Of a stretch of DNA of 64,000 bases, positions 18,788-27,326 are shown one piece after another. Origin of the DNA: Pseudomonas luteola NBRC 103146 (GTDB lineage Bacteria; Pseudomonadota; Gammaproteobacteria; Pseudomonadales; Pseudomonadaceae); NCBI RefSeq assembly GCF_002091675.1, contig NZ_BDAE01000003.1, positions 372,001-436,000 of the forward strand. The letters run 5' to 3'. Numbering within the stretch: position 1 is the first letter of the stretch; each line of letters begins with the position of its first letter. The notes under the pieces are model-generated. The model was not told the origin of the DNA. It searched no databases and saw nothing but the letters and a program-made list of their open reading frames with translations. Position numbers and translations under genes: made by a program.

Positions 18788-18991
18788 TCAATGGTCCCGG
18801 CGTGGCATGTCTTCTGAAAACAAATCGTCTTCCAGATCGTTGCCGGGAATGGCGTGCTCCTCTGCTGCCCAGGCGCCCAGGTCTATTAGTTTGCAGCGGT
18901 CTGAGCAAAAGGGGCGGTTGGGGCTGGCCTCGCTCCACTCCACGGGAGCGCCGCACGTAGGGCAATCTACGGTTAAAGGTGGCTTAGGCAT
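18788..18991 (-). CDS. yacG: YacG, DNA gyrase inhibitor, zinc-binding
   Basis: A 67-residue protein. The four zinc ligands read [12 protein letters not shown] and [17 protein letters not shown], a CxxC-(15)-CxxxC treble clef typical of YacG. The acidic tail ([14 protein letters not shown]) is also normal. YacG binds GyrB and inhibits its DNA binding. AAGGAGG precedes the ATG at 18989-18991, which fixes the start; the same frame is open to 19084. The start overlaps the coaE end by eight bases, and the genes pilD-coaE-yacG form a coupled set. Confidence 0.95.
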   Translation of the reverse strand: MPKPPLTVDCPTCGAPVEWSEASPNRPFCSDRCKLIDLGAWAAEEHAIPGNDLEDDLFSEDMPRRDH

Positions 18992-19601
18992 GCTTGCCTC
19001 CTTGTAGGGTGAGATAAAAGTGATGCAGGCGTTCGACATGCTCATGTAGCTGCGCGAGCGTTCCGTCATTAATGAGGACATCATCCGCGTGTTTCAAGCG
19101 CTCGTCTCGCTTCATTTGCGCCTGAAGGATGGCCTTTATCTGTGTCTCGTCAGCCTGATCGCGCCGCATGGCGCGTTCGAGCTGCAAAGCTTCCGGCACA
19201 TCTACAACGAGTACCCGTTGGGTCAGCTGCGTCTGGCCGGATTCGATAAGCAAAGGGGAAACCAGAACGGCATAGGGCGATGTGGCTTCGTTTAATGCTC
19301 GAATGATTTCCTGGCGGATCAAAGGGTGTAACAACGATTCAAGCCAGCGCCTTTCTTCGGGGATGGCGAATATGCGAGCACGCAGCCCTGGGCGATTCAG
19401 GCGGCCATCATCGAGCAGGATATCGCTGCCAAAATGCAGAGCAATCTGTTCAAGAGCGGGCTGGCCAGGCTCTACCACCCAGCGGGCCGCGTGATCAGCA
19501 TCTACTGTGTGAATGCCCAGCGAGCCGAAATGTTCGGCAGCGGCGCTTTTACCGCTGCCAATCCCGCCCGTAAGGCCGAGAATCCAAGGGTTGCTCATCA
19601 A
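18984..19601 (-). CDS. coaE: CoaE, dephospho-CoA kinase
   Basis: A 205-residue P-loop kinase. The Walker A motif is [16 protein letters not shown] with residues 12-19 as the loop, followed by [28 protein letters not shown], the DAD motif of the family, and HPLIRQEI. CoaE phosphorylates the ribose 3' hydroxyl of dephospho-CoA, the last step of coenzyme A synthesis. Its start overlaps pilD by four bases, which places a housekeeping gene in the pil transcript, as in other Pseudomonas. Confidence 0.96.
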   Translation of the reverse strand: MMSNPWILGLTGGIGSGKSAAAEHFGSLGIHTVDADHAARWVVEPGQPALEQIALHFGSDILLDDGRLNRPGLRARIFAIPEERRWLESLLHPLIRQEIIRALNEATSPYAVLVSPLLIESGQTQLTQRVLVVDVPEALQLERAMRRDQADETQIKAILQAQMKRDERLKHADDVLINDGTLAQLHEHVERLHHFYLTLQGGKHA

Positions 19602-20467
19602 AAACCGGCAAAGTGAAGGTACATGCCTGTTATTTGATCACCCCAAAGCAAAGCAATCCACCCCGCAATGGCCAGATAAGGCCCAAACGGTATTGGTGTG
19701 CTGTTTTCGGCATTCTTGAGACGAAGCAGAATAATGCCAAGGATCGAGCCTACTAAAGAAGACAGCAATATCGTAAGCGGCAGGATTTGCCAGCCGCCCC
19801 AGGCGCCCAGCAAGGCCAGCAGCTTGAAGTCACCAAAGCCCATGCCTTCCTTGCCTGTGATCAGCCTGAAAAGCTGGAAAACCACCCACAAGCTCATATA
19901 GCCCGCCGCTGCACCCCAGACTGCATCGGAGAGACTAGAGAACAACTCAAACTGGTTAACCAGCAAGCCAACCCATAGCAGCGGAAGAACAATGACGTCT
20001 GGAAGAATCTGATGATCAGCATCGATCAGGCTGGCGGCGAGCAGCCCCCAGGTCAGTAACAAGGCGCTGGCTGCCTGCCAGGTAAAACCAAAATGCCAGA
20101 CGACAAACAGGGAAAGCAGGCCGCACGTCAGTTCAATCAGCGGATAGCGAGCACTAATGGGCGCCTTACAGCTGGAGCACCTGCCGCGCAGCATGATATA
20201 GCTGATAACAGGAATGTTTTCCCACGGCCGAATGCGATGTTGGCAGTGAGGGCAATGGGAGTGAGGCTTGGCAAGGTTATAAGGCTCTGCTTCGCCTTCG
20301 CTGGGTAGTTCCAGCATTTGGCGAGACTGGGCTATCCAGTCCCGCTCAAGCATTTTGGGAAGCCGGTGTACGACTACATTGAGAAAGCTGCCAACCAGTA
20401 AGCCCAGTACTAACGCACAGCTCAAGTACGCGGCGGGGTAGGTTGCCAAAAGCTCGATAGCCGCCAT
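19598..20467 (-). CDS. pilD: PilD, prepilin peptidase and methyltransferase
   Basis: A 289-residue polytopic membrane protease. The zinc-binding cytoplasmic loop has Cys72, Cys75, Cys97 and Cys100 (HCPHC, GRCSSC). The aspartyl protease residues are Asp149 in [11 protein letters not shown] and Asp213 in [18 protein letters not shown]; all six positions match P. aeruginosa PilD numbering. PilD cleaves the class III leaders of PilA, FimU, FimT, PilV, PilW and type II pseudopilins after Gly and N-methylates the new N-terminus. It sits one base from pilC. Confidence 0.97.
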   Translation of the reverse strand: MAAIELLATYPAAYLSCALVLGLLVGSFLNVVVHRLPKMLERDWIAQSRQMLELPSEGEAEPYNLAKPHSHCPHCQHRIRPWENIPVISYIMLRGRCSSCKAPISARYPLIELTCGLLSLFVVWHFGFTWQAASALLLTWGLLAASLIDADHQILPDVIVLPLLWVGLLVNQFELFSSLSDAVWGAAAGYMSLWVVFQLFRLITGKEGMGFGDFKLLALLGAWGGWQILPLTILLSSLVGSILGIILLRLKNAENSTPIPFGPYLAIAGWIALLWGDQITGMYLHFAGF

Positions 20468-21684
20468 TAAACAACCGAGCCTAGCTGGAAGATAGGAAGG
20501 TACATGGCGATGATCAAACCGCCCACCAGTACGCCCAGAACCGCCATGATCATGGGCTCCATCAGAGCGGTAAGGCTGTCGACCATGTTGTCCACTTCTT
20601 CTTCATAGAAAGCGGCCACTTTATCCAGCATTTCGTCCAGTGCGCCCGATTCTTCACCAATGGCCGTCATTTGCACGGCCATAGAGGTAAAGACGGCAGT
20701 GGTTCGCATGGAGAAATTCAGCTGCATGCCGGTCGAGACATCTTGCTTGATCTTGTCGACGGCATTGCGAAAGACAACGTTACCCGTAGCGCCAGAAACC
20801 GAATCCAACGCATCTACCAGCGGTACGCCTGCAGCAAAGGTGGTGGATAAGGTACGCGCATAGCGTGCAATCGCAGACTTATAAAGAATAGCACCCACGA
20901 CTGGTATTTTGAGTACAAAACGGTCAACGGCATCGCGGAATTTTTCAGACCGTTTGTGTGCCATCTGAAAGCCGAAACCTAAAGCGAAAAGGGCCAGCAG
21001 AACGATGAACCACCATTCCTGCAAGGTTTCTGAAAGGCCAATTACCATTAATGTAAATGCGGGCAGCTCTGCGCCAAAGCCCTCGAAGACGGATTGGAAC
21101 TGAGGTACAACCTTAATCAGTAGAATAGCTGAAACCACAATCGCTACTACGACAACCGCGGCAGGGTAGGTCATAGCTTTCTTGATTTTTTTCTTGAGCT
21201 GCTCGGTTTTTTCTTTGTAGGTCGCTACGCGATCCAGCAACGTTTCCAGCGCACCAGACTGCTCACCCGCATCGACTAGGTTGCAGTAGAGGTCATCGAA
21301 GTATTGAGGCTTTTTACGCAGCGAGCTAGACAAGCTATTACCGGCCGCCACGTCCTGCTTGATATCGTCGACCAGCTTGCGCATGTTCGGATTATCAAAG
21401 CCTTCGCTGATAATATCGAACGATTGCAGCAAAGGAACACCTGCCCCCAGCATGGTAGCCAACTGGCGAGTGAACAGGGCGATGTCCATCGGCTTGATCT
21501 TTTTGCCGCGGCTGAAGATCGAGACTGATTTTTTGCGTACGCGCGTGGGGTTGATCCCTTGCTTGCGCAGTTGGGCCTTGACCAGGGCAGGGTTCAGCCC
21601 GGTCATTTCGCCCTTGATCTTGACGCCTTTACGGTCCGTTCCCTCCCAGGTAAAAGCGCTCATTTTTAATGCTTTGTCGGCCAT
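20467..21684 (-). CDS. pilC: PilC, type IV pilus inner membrane platform protein
   Basis: A 405-residue GspF-family protein with two homologous halves. Each half has a cytoplasmic helical bundle (MLGAGVPLLQSFDIISEG and TFAAGVPLVDALDSVSG) followed by membrane segments; hydrophobic segments are seen near residues 180-200, 220-240 and 370-395. An N-terminal FTWEGTDRKGVKIKGEM segment is typical. PilC is the platform on which PilB and PilT act to add or remove pilins. It shares one base with pilD; a 131-base gap separates it from pilB. Confidence 0.96.
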   Translation of the reverse strand: MADKALKMSAFTWEGTDRKGVKIKGEMTGLNPALVKAQLRKQGINPTRVRKKSVSIFSRGKKIKPMDIALFTRQLATMLGAGVPLLQSFDIISEGFDNPNMRKLVDDIKQDVAAGNSLSSSLRKKPQYFDDLYCNLVDAGEQSGALETLLDRVATYKEKTEQLKKKIKKAMTYPAAVVVVAIVVSAILLIKVVPQFQSVFEGFGAELPAFTLMVIGLSETLQEWWFIVLLALFALGFGFQMAHKRSEKFRDAVDRFVLKIPVVGAILYKSAIARYARTLSTTFAAGVPLVDALDSVSGATGNVVFRNAVDKIKQDVSTGMQLNFSMRTTAVFTSMAVQMTAIGEESGALDEMLDKVAAFYEEEVDNMVDSLTALMEPMIMAVLGVLVGGLIIAMYLPIFQLGSVV

Positions 21685-21815
21685 GCAATCCGCTCTTCAG
21701 GTGCTGGAGTGCGTCTTGTCAATGTGCAGCCTTGCTGTTTGACGACGTCCACTCTTGTTCATGTGACTGACCAGCCCTTCATGGGCATCGAGTGGACACG
21801 CAAAGTTCGCGCCAA

Positions 21816-23501
21816 TCAGTCCTTGGTGACGCGGTTTACTTCTTCCAGGCTGGTTACGCCTTGCATGGCCTTGAGCAGGCCAGATGTCCGTAGGTCATTA
21901 AAGCCCTCTTCACGCGCCTTACGGGCAATCTCGATTGAGTTGCCTTCTTCCATGATCAAGTTCTGCATGGCAGACGTAATCTTTACGACTTCATAAATAC
22001 CCACGCGGCCACGGTAGCCGTTATTACACTCCTCACAGCCAGCAGGAGAGTACAGCGTAAACTTGCCAATCTGGTTTTCAGGGAAGCCTTCACTTAACAG
22101 GGTTTCTCTTGGCACATCATGCGGCTTTTTGCATTTAGGGCACAGCTTGCGTGCCAGCCGCTGGGCAATGATTAGGTTGACCGATGTGGCGATGTTAAAA
22201 GCAGGTACTCCCATGTTCCGCAGGCGCGTCAATGTTTCTGCCGCGCTGTTGGTATGCAGCGTTGACATAACCATGTGACCCGTTTGTGCAGCCTTGATTG
22301 CAATCTCTGCCGTTTCAAGGTCGCGGATCTCGCCCACCATGATCACGTCAGGATCTTGACGAAGGAATGCTCTGAGTGCTTGGGCAAAGTCCATTCCTTG
22401 ACGCGGATTGACGTTGACTTGGTTGATACCTTCCAGGTTGATCTCTACAGGGTCTTCTGCGGTCGAGATATTGATATCGACCGTATTAAGGATATTTAGG
22501 CCTGTGTACAGCGATACGGTCTTGCCGGAGCCGGTAGGGCCGGTTACCAGAATCATGCCCTGCGGTTGGCTAAGCGCCTCCATATACAGCTCTTTCTGGC
22601 GCTCTTCGTAGCCCAAGGCATCAATACCCATCTGCGCGCTGGAGGGGTCAAGAATTCGCATCACGATTTTCTCGCCCCAAAGGGTAGGCAGGGTGTTCAC
22701 ACGAAAATCGATGGACTTGTTTTTGGAAACCTTGAGCTTCACACGCCCATCCTGAGGTTTGCGGCGTTCAGAGATATCCATACTCGCCATGACCTTCAGA
22801 CGGGCCGAGATACGGGGGGCTAGCTGAATCGGCGGTCGTGCCATTTCATGCATGACGCCATCGGTACGGAAGCGCACTCGGTACATCTTCTCGTAAGGCT
22901 CAAAATGCAAGTCAGACGAGCCGCGCTTGATGGCGTCGAGCAGCATCTTGTTGACGAAGCGGACAACTGGGGCATCGTCCGCGTCTACTTCAGACTTTTT
23001 CTCTTCTTCCGTATTGATCTCGATATCAAGATCAATATCACCGAGATCCAGCCCGCCGGTGCCATTATCCAGGTACTGGTCAATTGCAGTGTGGAGCTTA
23101 TCGTCTTCAACCAGAATGGGTTCGGCTGTCAGTCCGGTACTGAACTGAATATCATTGATTGCCTGCTGATTGGTCGGGTCGGATATACCAATAAAGAGTT
23201 TATTACCGCGCTTGGCGAGCGGGATAAAGTGATGCTGCTGCATCAATTTCTCGCTCACGATCTCTTTAGGTAGAGACTCCTTGTCAACCACGCTCAGGTC
23301 TAAAAACGCCAAGCCGAACTGCTCGGCGGACAGCTCCGCAATTGCACGGCTTTTAACGAGGCGATTCTGGACCAGATGCGTCACTAGCGGGACTTTACTG
23401 ACCTTGCTCTGCGCAACCGCGCTTTGAGCCGTTTTTTCATCCAGTAGCTCCGCCAAAACAAGCTGACGGGCAAGACCAGAGAGGGGCGCTAAATCATTCA
23501 T
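21816..23501 (-). CDS. pilB: PilB, type IV pilus assembly ATPase
   Basis: A 561-residue GspE/PilB secretion ATPase. The N-terminal MshEN-type domain (residues 1-150) precedes the catalytic core with Walker A GPTGSGKT (321-328), Asp box EDPVEI, Walker B region DPDVIMVGEIRD and His box TLHTNSAAETLTRL. The zinc tetracysteine is CPKCKKPHD with CEECNNGYRGR. PilB hydrolyses ATP to drive pilus extension. It is divergent from pilA, with the pilA control region between them. Confidence 0.97.
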   Translation of the reverse strand: MNDLAPLSGLARQLVLAELLDEKTAQSAVAQSKVSKVPLVTHLVQNRLVKSRAIAELSAEQFGLAFLDLSVVDKESLPKEIVSEKLMQQHHFIPLAKRGNKLFIGISDPTNQQAINDIQFSTGLTAEPILVEDDKLHTAIDQYLDNGTGGLDLGDIDLDIEINTEEEKKSEVDADDAPVVRFVNKMLLDAIKRGSSDLHFEPYEKMYRVRFRTDGVMHEMARPPIQLAPRISARLKVMASMDISERRKPQDGRVKLKVSKNKSIDFRVNTLPTLWGEKIVMRILDPSSAQMGIDALGYEERQKELYMEALSQPQGMILVTGPTGSGKTVSLYTGLNILNTVDINISTAEDPVEINLEGINQVNVNPRQGMDFAQALRAFLRQDPDVIMVGEIRDLETAEIAIKAAQTGHMVMSTLHTNSAAETLTRLRNMGVPAFNIATSVNLIIAQRLARKLCPKCKKPHDVPRETLLSEGFPENQIGKFTLYSPAGCEECNNGYRGRVGIYEVVKITSAMQNLIMEEGNSIEIARKAREEGFNDLRTSGLLKAMQGVTSLEEVNRVTKD

Positions 23502-23577
23502 AAGGCGGGCCGATAAGGATAAGCGATGCCTGCCTTATAGCAGTCGAAAGCAGTCCTATCAAATACGCACTTTTGCG

Positions 23578-23592
23578 TGACAATTATTGTCA
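23578..23592. promoter_or_regulatory. Inverted repeat upstream of pilA, candidate PilR site
   Basis: TGACAATTATTGTCA has two perfect 7-base arms around a single base. It lies about 65 bases upstream of the sigma54 -24 element, the distance expected for an activator. PilR of P. aeruginosa is known to bind sites containing TGTC, and each arm carries this core in inverse orientation. Confidence 0.5.
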
Positions 23593-23655
23593 GTACTTGC
23601 CATACAGGCGAAGCGGCAGAGAATCTATTTCACACAAATACTGTGATCTAAGCAG

Positions 23656-23672
23656 TTGGCACGCGGAATGCT
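23656..23672 (+). promoter_or_regulatory. Sigma54 (RpoN) promoter of pilA
   Basis: TTGGCACGCGGAATGCT contains GG at 23658-23659 and GC at 23670-23671, exactly ten bases apart, in good consensus context (TGGCAC and TGC). Transcription would start near 23683, leaving a short leader before the pilA ATG. PilR in this window is the expected activator. Confidence 0.93.
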
Positions 23673-23720
23673 TAGAGAGAATCAGGCATGTTGAGCCTAC
23701 TTCTTCTAATGGAGACAAGC

Positions 23721-24146
23721 ATGAAAGCTCAAAAAGGTTTTACTCTTATTGAATTGATGATCGTTGTGGCGATCATTGGTATTCTCGCAGCTATTGCCAT
23801 ACCGCAGTATCAAAACTATGTTGGTCGAGCAAACTTTGCTGCAGGTTTCTCTACTCTATCTGCTTTAAAGACTAACATTGATACCTTTATTCTTGAGAAG
23901 GGTGACTTTCCTGAGGATACAAACATGACAGCCGCTGATTTGGGGATGGCTACCAATGCTAATCCTATGGGTACAATTGCTCTAACGAAGGGAACAGAAG
24001 GTGCTGGTACCGCGAAGTTTACTTTTAATAACGGTAACCCAGGAATTAAAGGAAAAACGATTACCTTGACACGTGTTAAGGAAGGTACATGGTCTTGCGG
24101 TACTGATGCAGATACGAAGTATGACAAGGGTTGCACTAAGTCATAA
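23721..24146 (+). CDS. pilA: PilA, type IV major pilin
   Basis: A 141-residue prepilin. Leader MKAQKG is followed by [20 protein letters not shown] with Glu+5, so the mature pilin has 135 residues. The C-terminal disulfide loop is formed by Cys126 and Cys138 ([14 protein letters not shown]) and the protein ends CTKS, with a C-terminal Ser. GGAGA precedes the ATG. It lies behind a sigma54 promoter and is followed by an intrinsic terminator, then an oligosaccharyltransferase gene. In P. aeruginosa group I pilins a C-terminal Ser is the glycan acceptor for TfpO; a similar use here is inferred. The gene is AT-richer than core genes. Confidence 0.95.
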   Translation: MKAQKGFTLIELMIVVAIIGILAAIAIPQYQNYVGRANFAAGFSTLSALKTNIDTFILEKGDFPEDTNMTAADLGMATNANPMGTIALTKGTEGAGTAKFTFNNGNPGIKGKTITLTRVKEGTWSCGTDADTKYDKGCTKS

Positions 24147-24162
24147 GTAGCATGTTTGATTT

Positions 24163-24189
24163 AAAAAAGCCTCTTAAGAGGCTTTTTTT
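24163..24189 (+). terminator. Intrinsic terminator between pilA and the oligosaccharyltransferase gene
   Basis: GCCTCTTAAGAGGC at 24169-24182 is a perfect palindrome, with six A before and seven T after it. It would give a strong stop after pilA and let only a fraction of transcripts reach the downstream gene. Confidence 0.9.
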
Positions 24190-24199
24190 GTGAGGAAAG

Positions 24200-25603
24200 A
24201 TGAATAATTTAGGGCGAGTATTACTAGGTGCTCTGCTTGGTGTTGTGTTTGTTCTTCCGACTTTCAATTTTTCATCTTTATCTTGGCATGACTGGCAAAG
24301 AGCCGGGCAGATAATAATTTTTATATTATGTGCTTTTGGGCTTTTAGCGTCCAATAAGGCTATTTATTTAAGTAGATTCTATTCCAGATTTTTTTGCTTT
24401 TTTCTTCTAATAGGCTTGATTTCCTCTTCTTTTTCTCAATACCGTTTGTGGTCTCTGGCAGAGGTTTCTCTGTTGCTAGGGTCAATAGCTATTGTGTTTT
24501 TTATTGCGTGGCGCTGTATAGGTGATGGTGAGAGGTTTGATTTCTTAATAATTAATTTTTTAATGATGCTTTGTTTGCTAAAAGTGCTTCAGTTTTTTGT
24601 TTCTTATGTTTCTGCGTTGAGCTATGGAGGGGGGCTAAGTGCTGAAATTATATTGGATGGTTTCTCTAATATAAGATTCTATGGTCAATTTATTACTCTT
24701 GTGATTCCTGTTCTAGCTTTTAAGCTGCTATCTTCCGATGATAAATTGATTAGGGTTGGAGTATTTCTACTGCTGAGTTGCATATGGCTAATAGCGATTG
24801 CTAGCGGCACCCGAGGTACCTGGCTTGGTATGGGTGTGGCTATGCTTTATATGGCATGTTTATCTAGACTTTCTCGAAAGTGGGCTTGTATTCAGTTTTC
24901 ATCTTTTGTTTTTTCTTTAGGCTTATATTTTTTGTTTTTCAGTTTAATTCCACGTCTTTTAGGCCTAAGTGTTTCTGGTTCCGCATTGGACCGGATGACT
25001 ACGACGCTTTCTGCTAGAGACGTTATATGGCTACAAGCCTTAGAAATGGTTAAAAATAGACCTTTATTAGGTTATGGTCCGATGCACTTTGCTAGCATTT
25101 ATAACGATGTAGCAGCGCATCCTCACCAGCTTTTTCTTCAGATTGCATCGGAGTGGGGGGGGGGTGCTTTATTAATTGCTTTAATTACTGTAATTAGGTT
25201 CCTTTTGAGAAATACGGCTACAATAAAAAATGGCTTGCTTTTGAATTATAAGTTGCAGGTCTTATATGTCTGTCTTTCAGCAAGCTTTATTGCCTCTTTG
25301 AGCCAGGGTATGGTTGATGGGGTCTTTGTAATGCCATATTCTCAAATTTGGTTTTCTATAATCACAGGTTGGATGGTTGGGGTTTATTACAGGGGCAATG
25401 AACAGGCCGAGGGAGCCGAGAGATTAGATGGTTTTATCCAAGTGAAAATATGGAAGTTGTCTTTCTTGCTGGCGAGCTTGATTTTAGTGGCAATTGTATT
25501 TCGAGATTTGAGTTATCTGAACTGGCAGGGTGGAGGTGGTGAGATTAATCATTGGGGCTATTTTAAGCCTAGATTTTGGAGGCAAGGAATCATTGCTGAG
25601 TAG
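24200..25603 (+). CDS. Pilin O-oligosaccharyltransferase, TfpO/PilO-like (Wzy_C/O-antigen ligase family)
   Basis: A 467-residue polytopic membrane protein with about ten or more hydrophobic segments. The Wzy_C/WaaL-type periplasmic loop shows SGTRGTWLGMG and then NRPLLGYGPMHFASIYNDVAAHPHQLFLQIASEWG, the His motif found in O-antigen ligases and TfpO. In P. aeruginosa, TfpO moves an O-antigen unit onto the C-terminal Ser of the pilin encoded just upstream; here the gene also follows pilA and precedes tRNA-Thr, as there. GAGGAAAG precedes the ATG. The gene is strongly AT-rich. A general O-antigen ligase or polymerase is an alternative, but location and the pilin C-terminus favour pilin modification. 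Confidence 0.82.
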   Translation: MNNLGRVLLGALLGVVFVLPTFNFSSLSWHDWQRAGQIIIFILCAFGLLASNKAIYLSRFYSRFFCFFLLIGLISSSFSQYRLWSLAEVSLLLGSIAIVFFIAWRCIGDGERFDFLIINFLMMLCLLKVLQFFVSYVSALSYGGGLSAEIILDGFSNIRFYGQFITLVIPVLAFKLLSSDDKLIRVGVFLLLSCIWLIAIASGTRGTWLGMGVAMLYMACLSRLSRKWACIQFSSFVFSLGLYFLFFSLIPRLLGLSVSGSALDRMTTTLSARDVIWLQALEMVKNRPLLGYGPMHFASIYNDVAAHPHQLFLQIASEWGGGALLIALITVIRFLLRNTATIKNGLLLNYKLQVLYVCLSASFIASLSQGMVDGVFVMPYSQIWFSIITGWMVGVYYRGNEQAEGAERLDGFIQVKIWKLSFLLASLILVAIVFRDLSYLNWQGGGGEINHWGYFKPRFWRQGIIAE

Positions 25604-25651
25604 CTTTAAAAAGCTTTACGTACAAAAGACTCTATGTGATTATCATAAGAA

Positions 25652-25727
25652 GCCGGTGTAGCTCAATTGGTAGAGCAGCGCATTCGTAATGCGAAGGTCG
25701 TAGGTTCAAATCCTATCACCGGCACCA
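25652..25727 (+). tRNA. tRNA-Thr (anticodon CGT)
   Basis: A 76-base cloverleaf with acceptor GCCGGTG/CACCGGC, D arm GCTC/GAGC, anticodon loop TTCGTAA (CGT) and encoded CCA. It closes the pilA-oligosaccharyltransferase cassette; in P. aeruginosa a tRNA-Thr marks the boundary of the variable pilin region in the same way. Confidence 0.96.
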
Positions 25728-25750
25728 TATTTTTTAATTTTAGGTAAATT

Positions 25751-26701
25751 CTAGAGCTTGCCTAAAGCAGCGGCTAGATAAAGCCCGATCTCTCCTGTTA
25801 GGGTCTGTCTGTACAGCTTTGCCTTACGAAGGAAAAGTATTCTCCTTATAGACTTTGCCTTTCTGGCTTTCTGGTAGGCGGCTAACTTTTGTTTGCTAGT
25901 TTCAGACATTATTTCCTTGCATGATTCTAGTATATAGATATTGCTTTCATTCCAATCTCTGAATGTTCCTTCTAACATTTTTTTTAATCTTTTTACTTTG
26001 TCTTTAAAGCTGGTGTTGGAGCCGATTATATTTGCGCTATGTTGGCGGTAATCAATTCTCGGTGTTTGGTCGTAAAAAATGTTGCCATCACAGCTGCTAA
26101 CTAAAATATAGGCAAGCCAATCATGAGAAATAATTTTCGCATCATTTGGCGTTGTGGCTAAAATATATCTTGCCTGATTATCTATAATCATAGTGTTTGC
26201 TCCAGCGAGGCTTTGAACTAGAGCATTTGAGAAGCTAGGTTTTTTGCGGAATAAAGGAGAAAAGCCTAATGAATTTCCGCTAGTATCAATCAAATGCGTC
26301 CGAGAGCAGTAGATAGAAGGCGCTTTATTCGTATGGCTCTTAAGGTGCTCTACGGCTATTTCTATTTTGTTTTCATGCCAAATATCATCTTGGTCACTAA
26401 ATGCATAATAATCAGCTTCTATTGATTTGTTTTTAATAAGTGACATGAAGTTTTTAGAAAAGCCCTGTCGTGGACCGTTTAGTATTTTAAATTTTTGCTC
26501 GCCCAATTCCGCTTGATATCTATAAAGTATTTCAATGGTGCTGTCCTTTGAGCCATCATCCGAAGCGTAAAGGATCCAGTTTTCATGAGTTTGCCTGATA
26601 ATTGAGTCAAGCTGTTCAGTTAAAAAAAGCTCTCCGTTATATGTACAAAGCAAAATGGCAACGCAGGGTTGCTCAGGAGGGTTGGAGGTTACTTTATTCA
26701 T
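25751..26701 (-). CDS. Family 2 glycosyltransferase
   Basis: A 316-residue GT-A enzyme. The nucleotide-binding start is VAILLCTYNGELFLTEQLDSIIRQT, followed by SDDGSKDST and the metal-site region YYAFSDQDDIWHENKIE, with RIDYRQHSANIIG later; this pattern is common in rhamnosyltransferases and other O-antigen sugar transferases. No membrane segment or signal peptide is seen, so it is cytoplasmic or peripheral. It is convergent with tRNA-Thr, 23 bases away, and markedly AT-rich. It may make part of a surface glycan, perhaps one used by the ligase encoded beside it; that link is inference from position. Confidence 0.85.
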   Translation of the reverse strand: MNKVTSNPPEQPCVAILLCTYNGELFLTEQLDSIIRQTHENWILYASDDGSKDSTIEILYRYQAELGEQKFKILNGPRQGFSKNFMSLIKNKSIEADYYAFSDQDDIWHENKIEIAVEHLKSHTNKAPSIYCSRTHLIDTSGNSLGFSPLFRKKPSFSNALVQSLAGANTMIIDNQARYILATTPNDAKIISHDWLAYILVSSCDGNIFYDQTPRIDYRQHSANIIGSNTSFKDKVKRLKKMLEGTFRDWNESNIYILESCKEIMSETSKQKLAAYQKARKAKSIRRILFLRKAKLYRQTLTGEIGLYLAAALGKL

Positions 26702-27326
26702 GACAGTAGACTCTAATAGTAAAGCGTGGCTTGCTTTTATCGCTTTACTAAAGCAACCGGAATGCCAGCTTGAGTCTGGGCAGAATTTAAAAGGAGTTTT
26801 AAGGTACCTAATTTTTGATTATTAAGATTGTTCTTATAGAAGAATAGTCGAAATTACTATTAGTAATTTGACTTTAGATGTTCTTTAAAATTTTAGTGAA
26901 AATTCAGGTGAAGGGATTGTTTAGCAAATTTTAAGCCATGATTTGCTGGTTAGTAAGCGATGAGGGCTGCAAGGTGCGCTACTGATCTGTTCTGTGACGC
27001 CTCTGGATGAATCAGCGTTTGGCTGGCGATTGGTCGAAATCTTGATGGTTAGCTCACGCTTCTCAGGGTACGATTAGGGGGTAAAGGCAACTTTATGGAT
27101 GAACGCTGTTCAGATTCCCTCACTAGAGATGGGAGTCGCCGTAGCTCAACCATAAACATGATCAAGGTCATACCTATGCGGTGATCTCGGTTAGCTGGTA
27201 CAGCTACTCTGTAATGATGATCAACGCAACGTTCACTTATCAACGCTATGGGATCAACGTTGTTCAAGGCTCGTAACGTGGTATGCAGGCAGGCTGGTCA
27301 TAACGGTACGCTGCAGGAGGCGGGCA
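26702..27326. other. Long non-coding stretch between the glycosyltransferase and the DUF1631 gene
   Basis: No frame here looks like a real gene. The left 240 bases are AT-rich like the glycosyltransferase, and composition changes to core level near 26940. Three copies of ATCAACG occur at 27220, 27239 and 27253, the last within the near-palindrome GATCAACGTTGTTC. I recognise no tRNA, terminator or insertion element. Confidence 0.5.
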
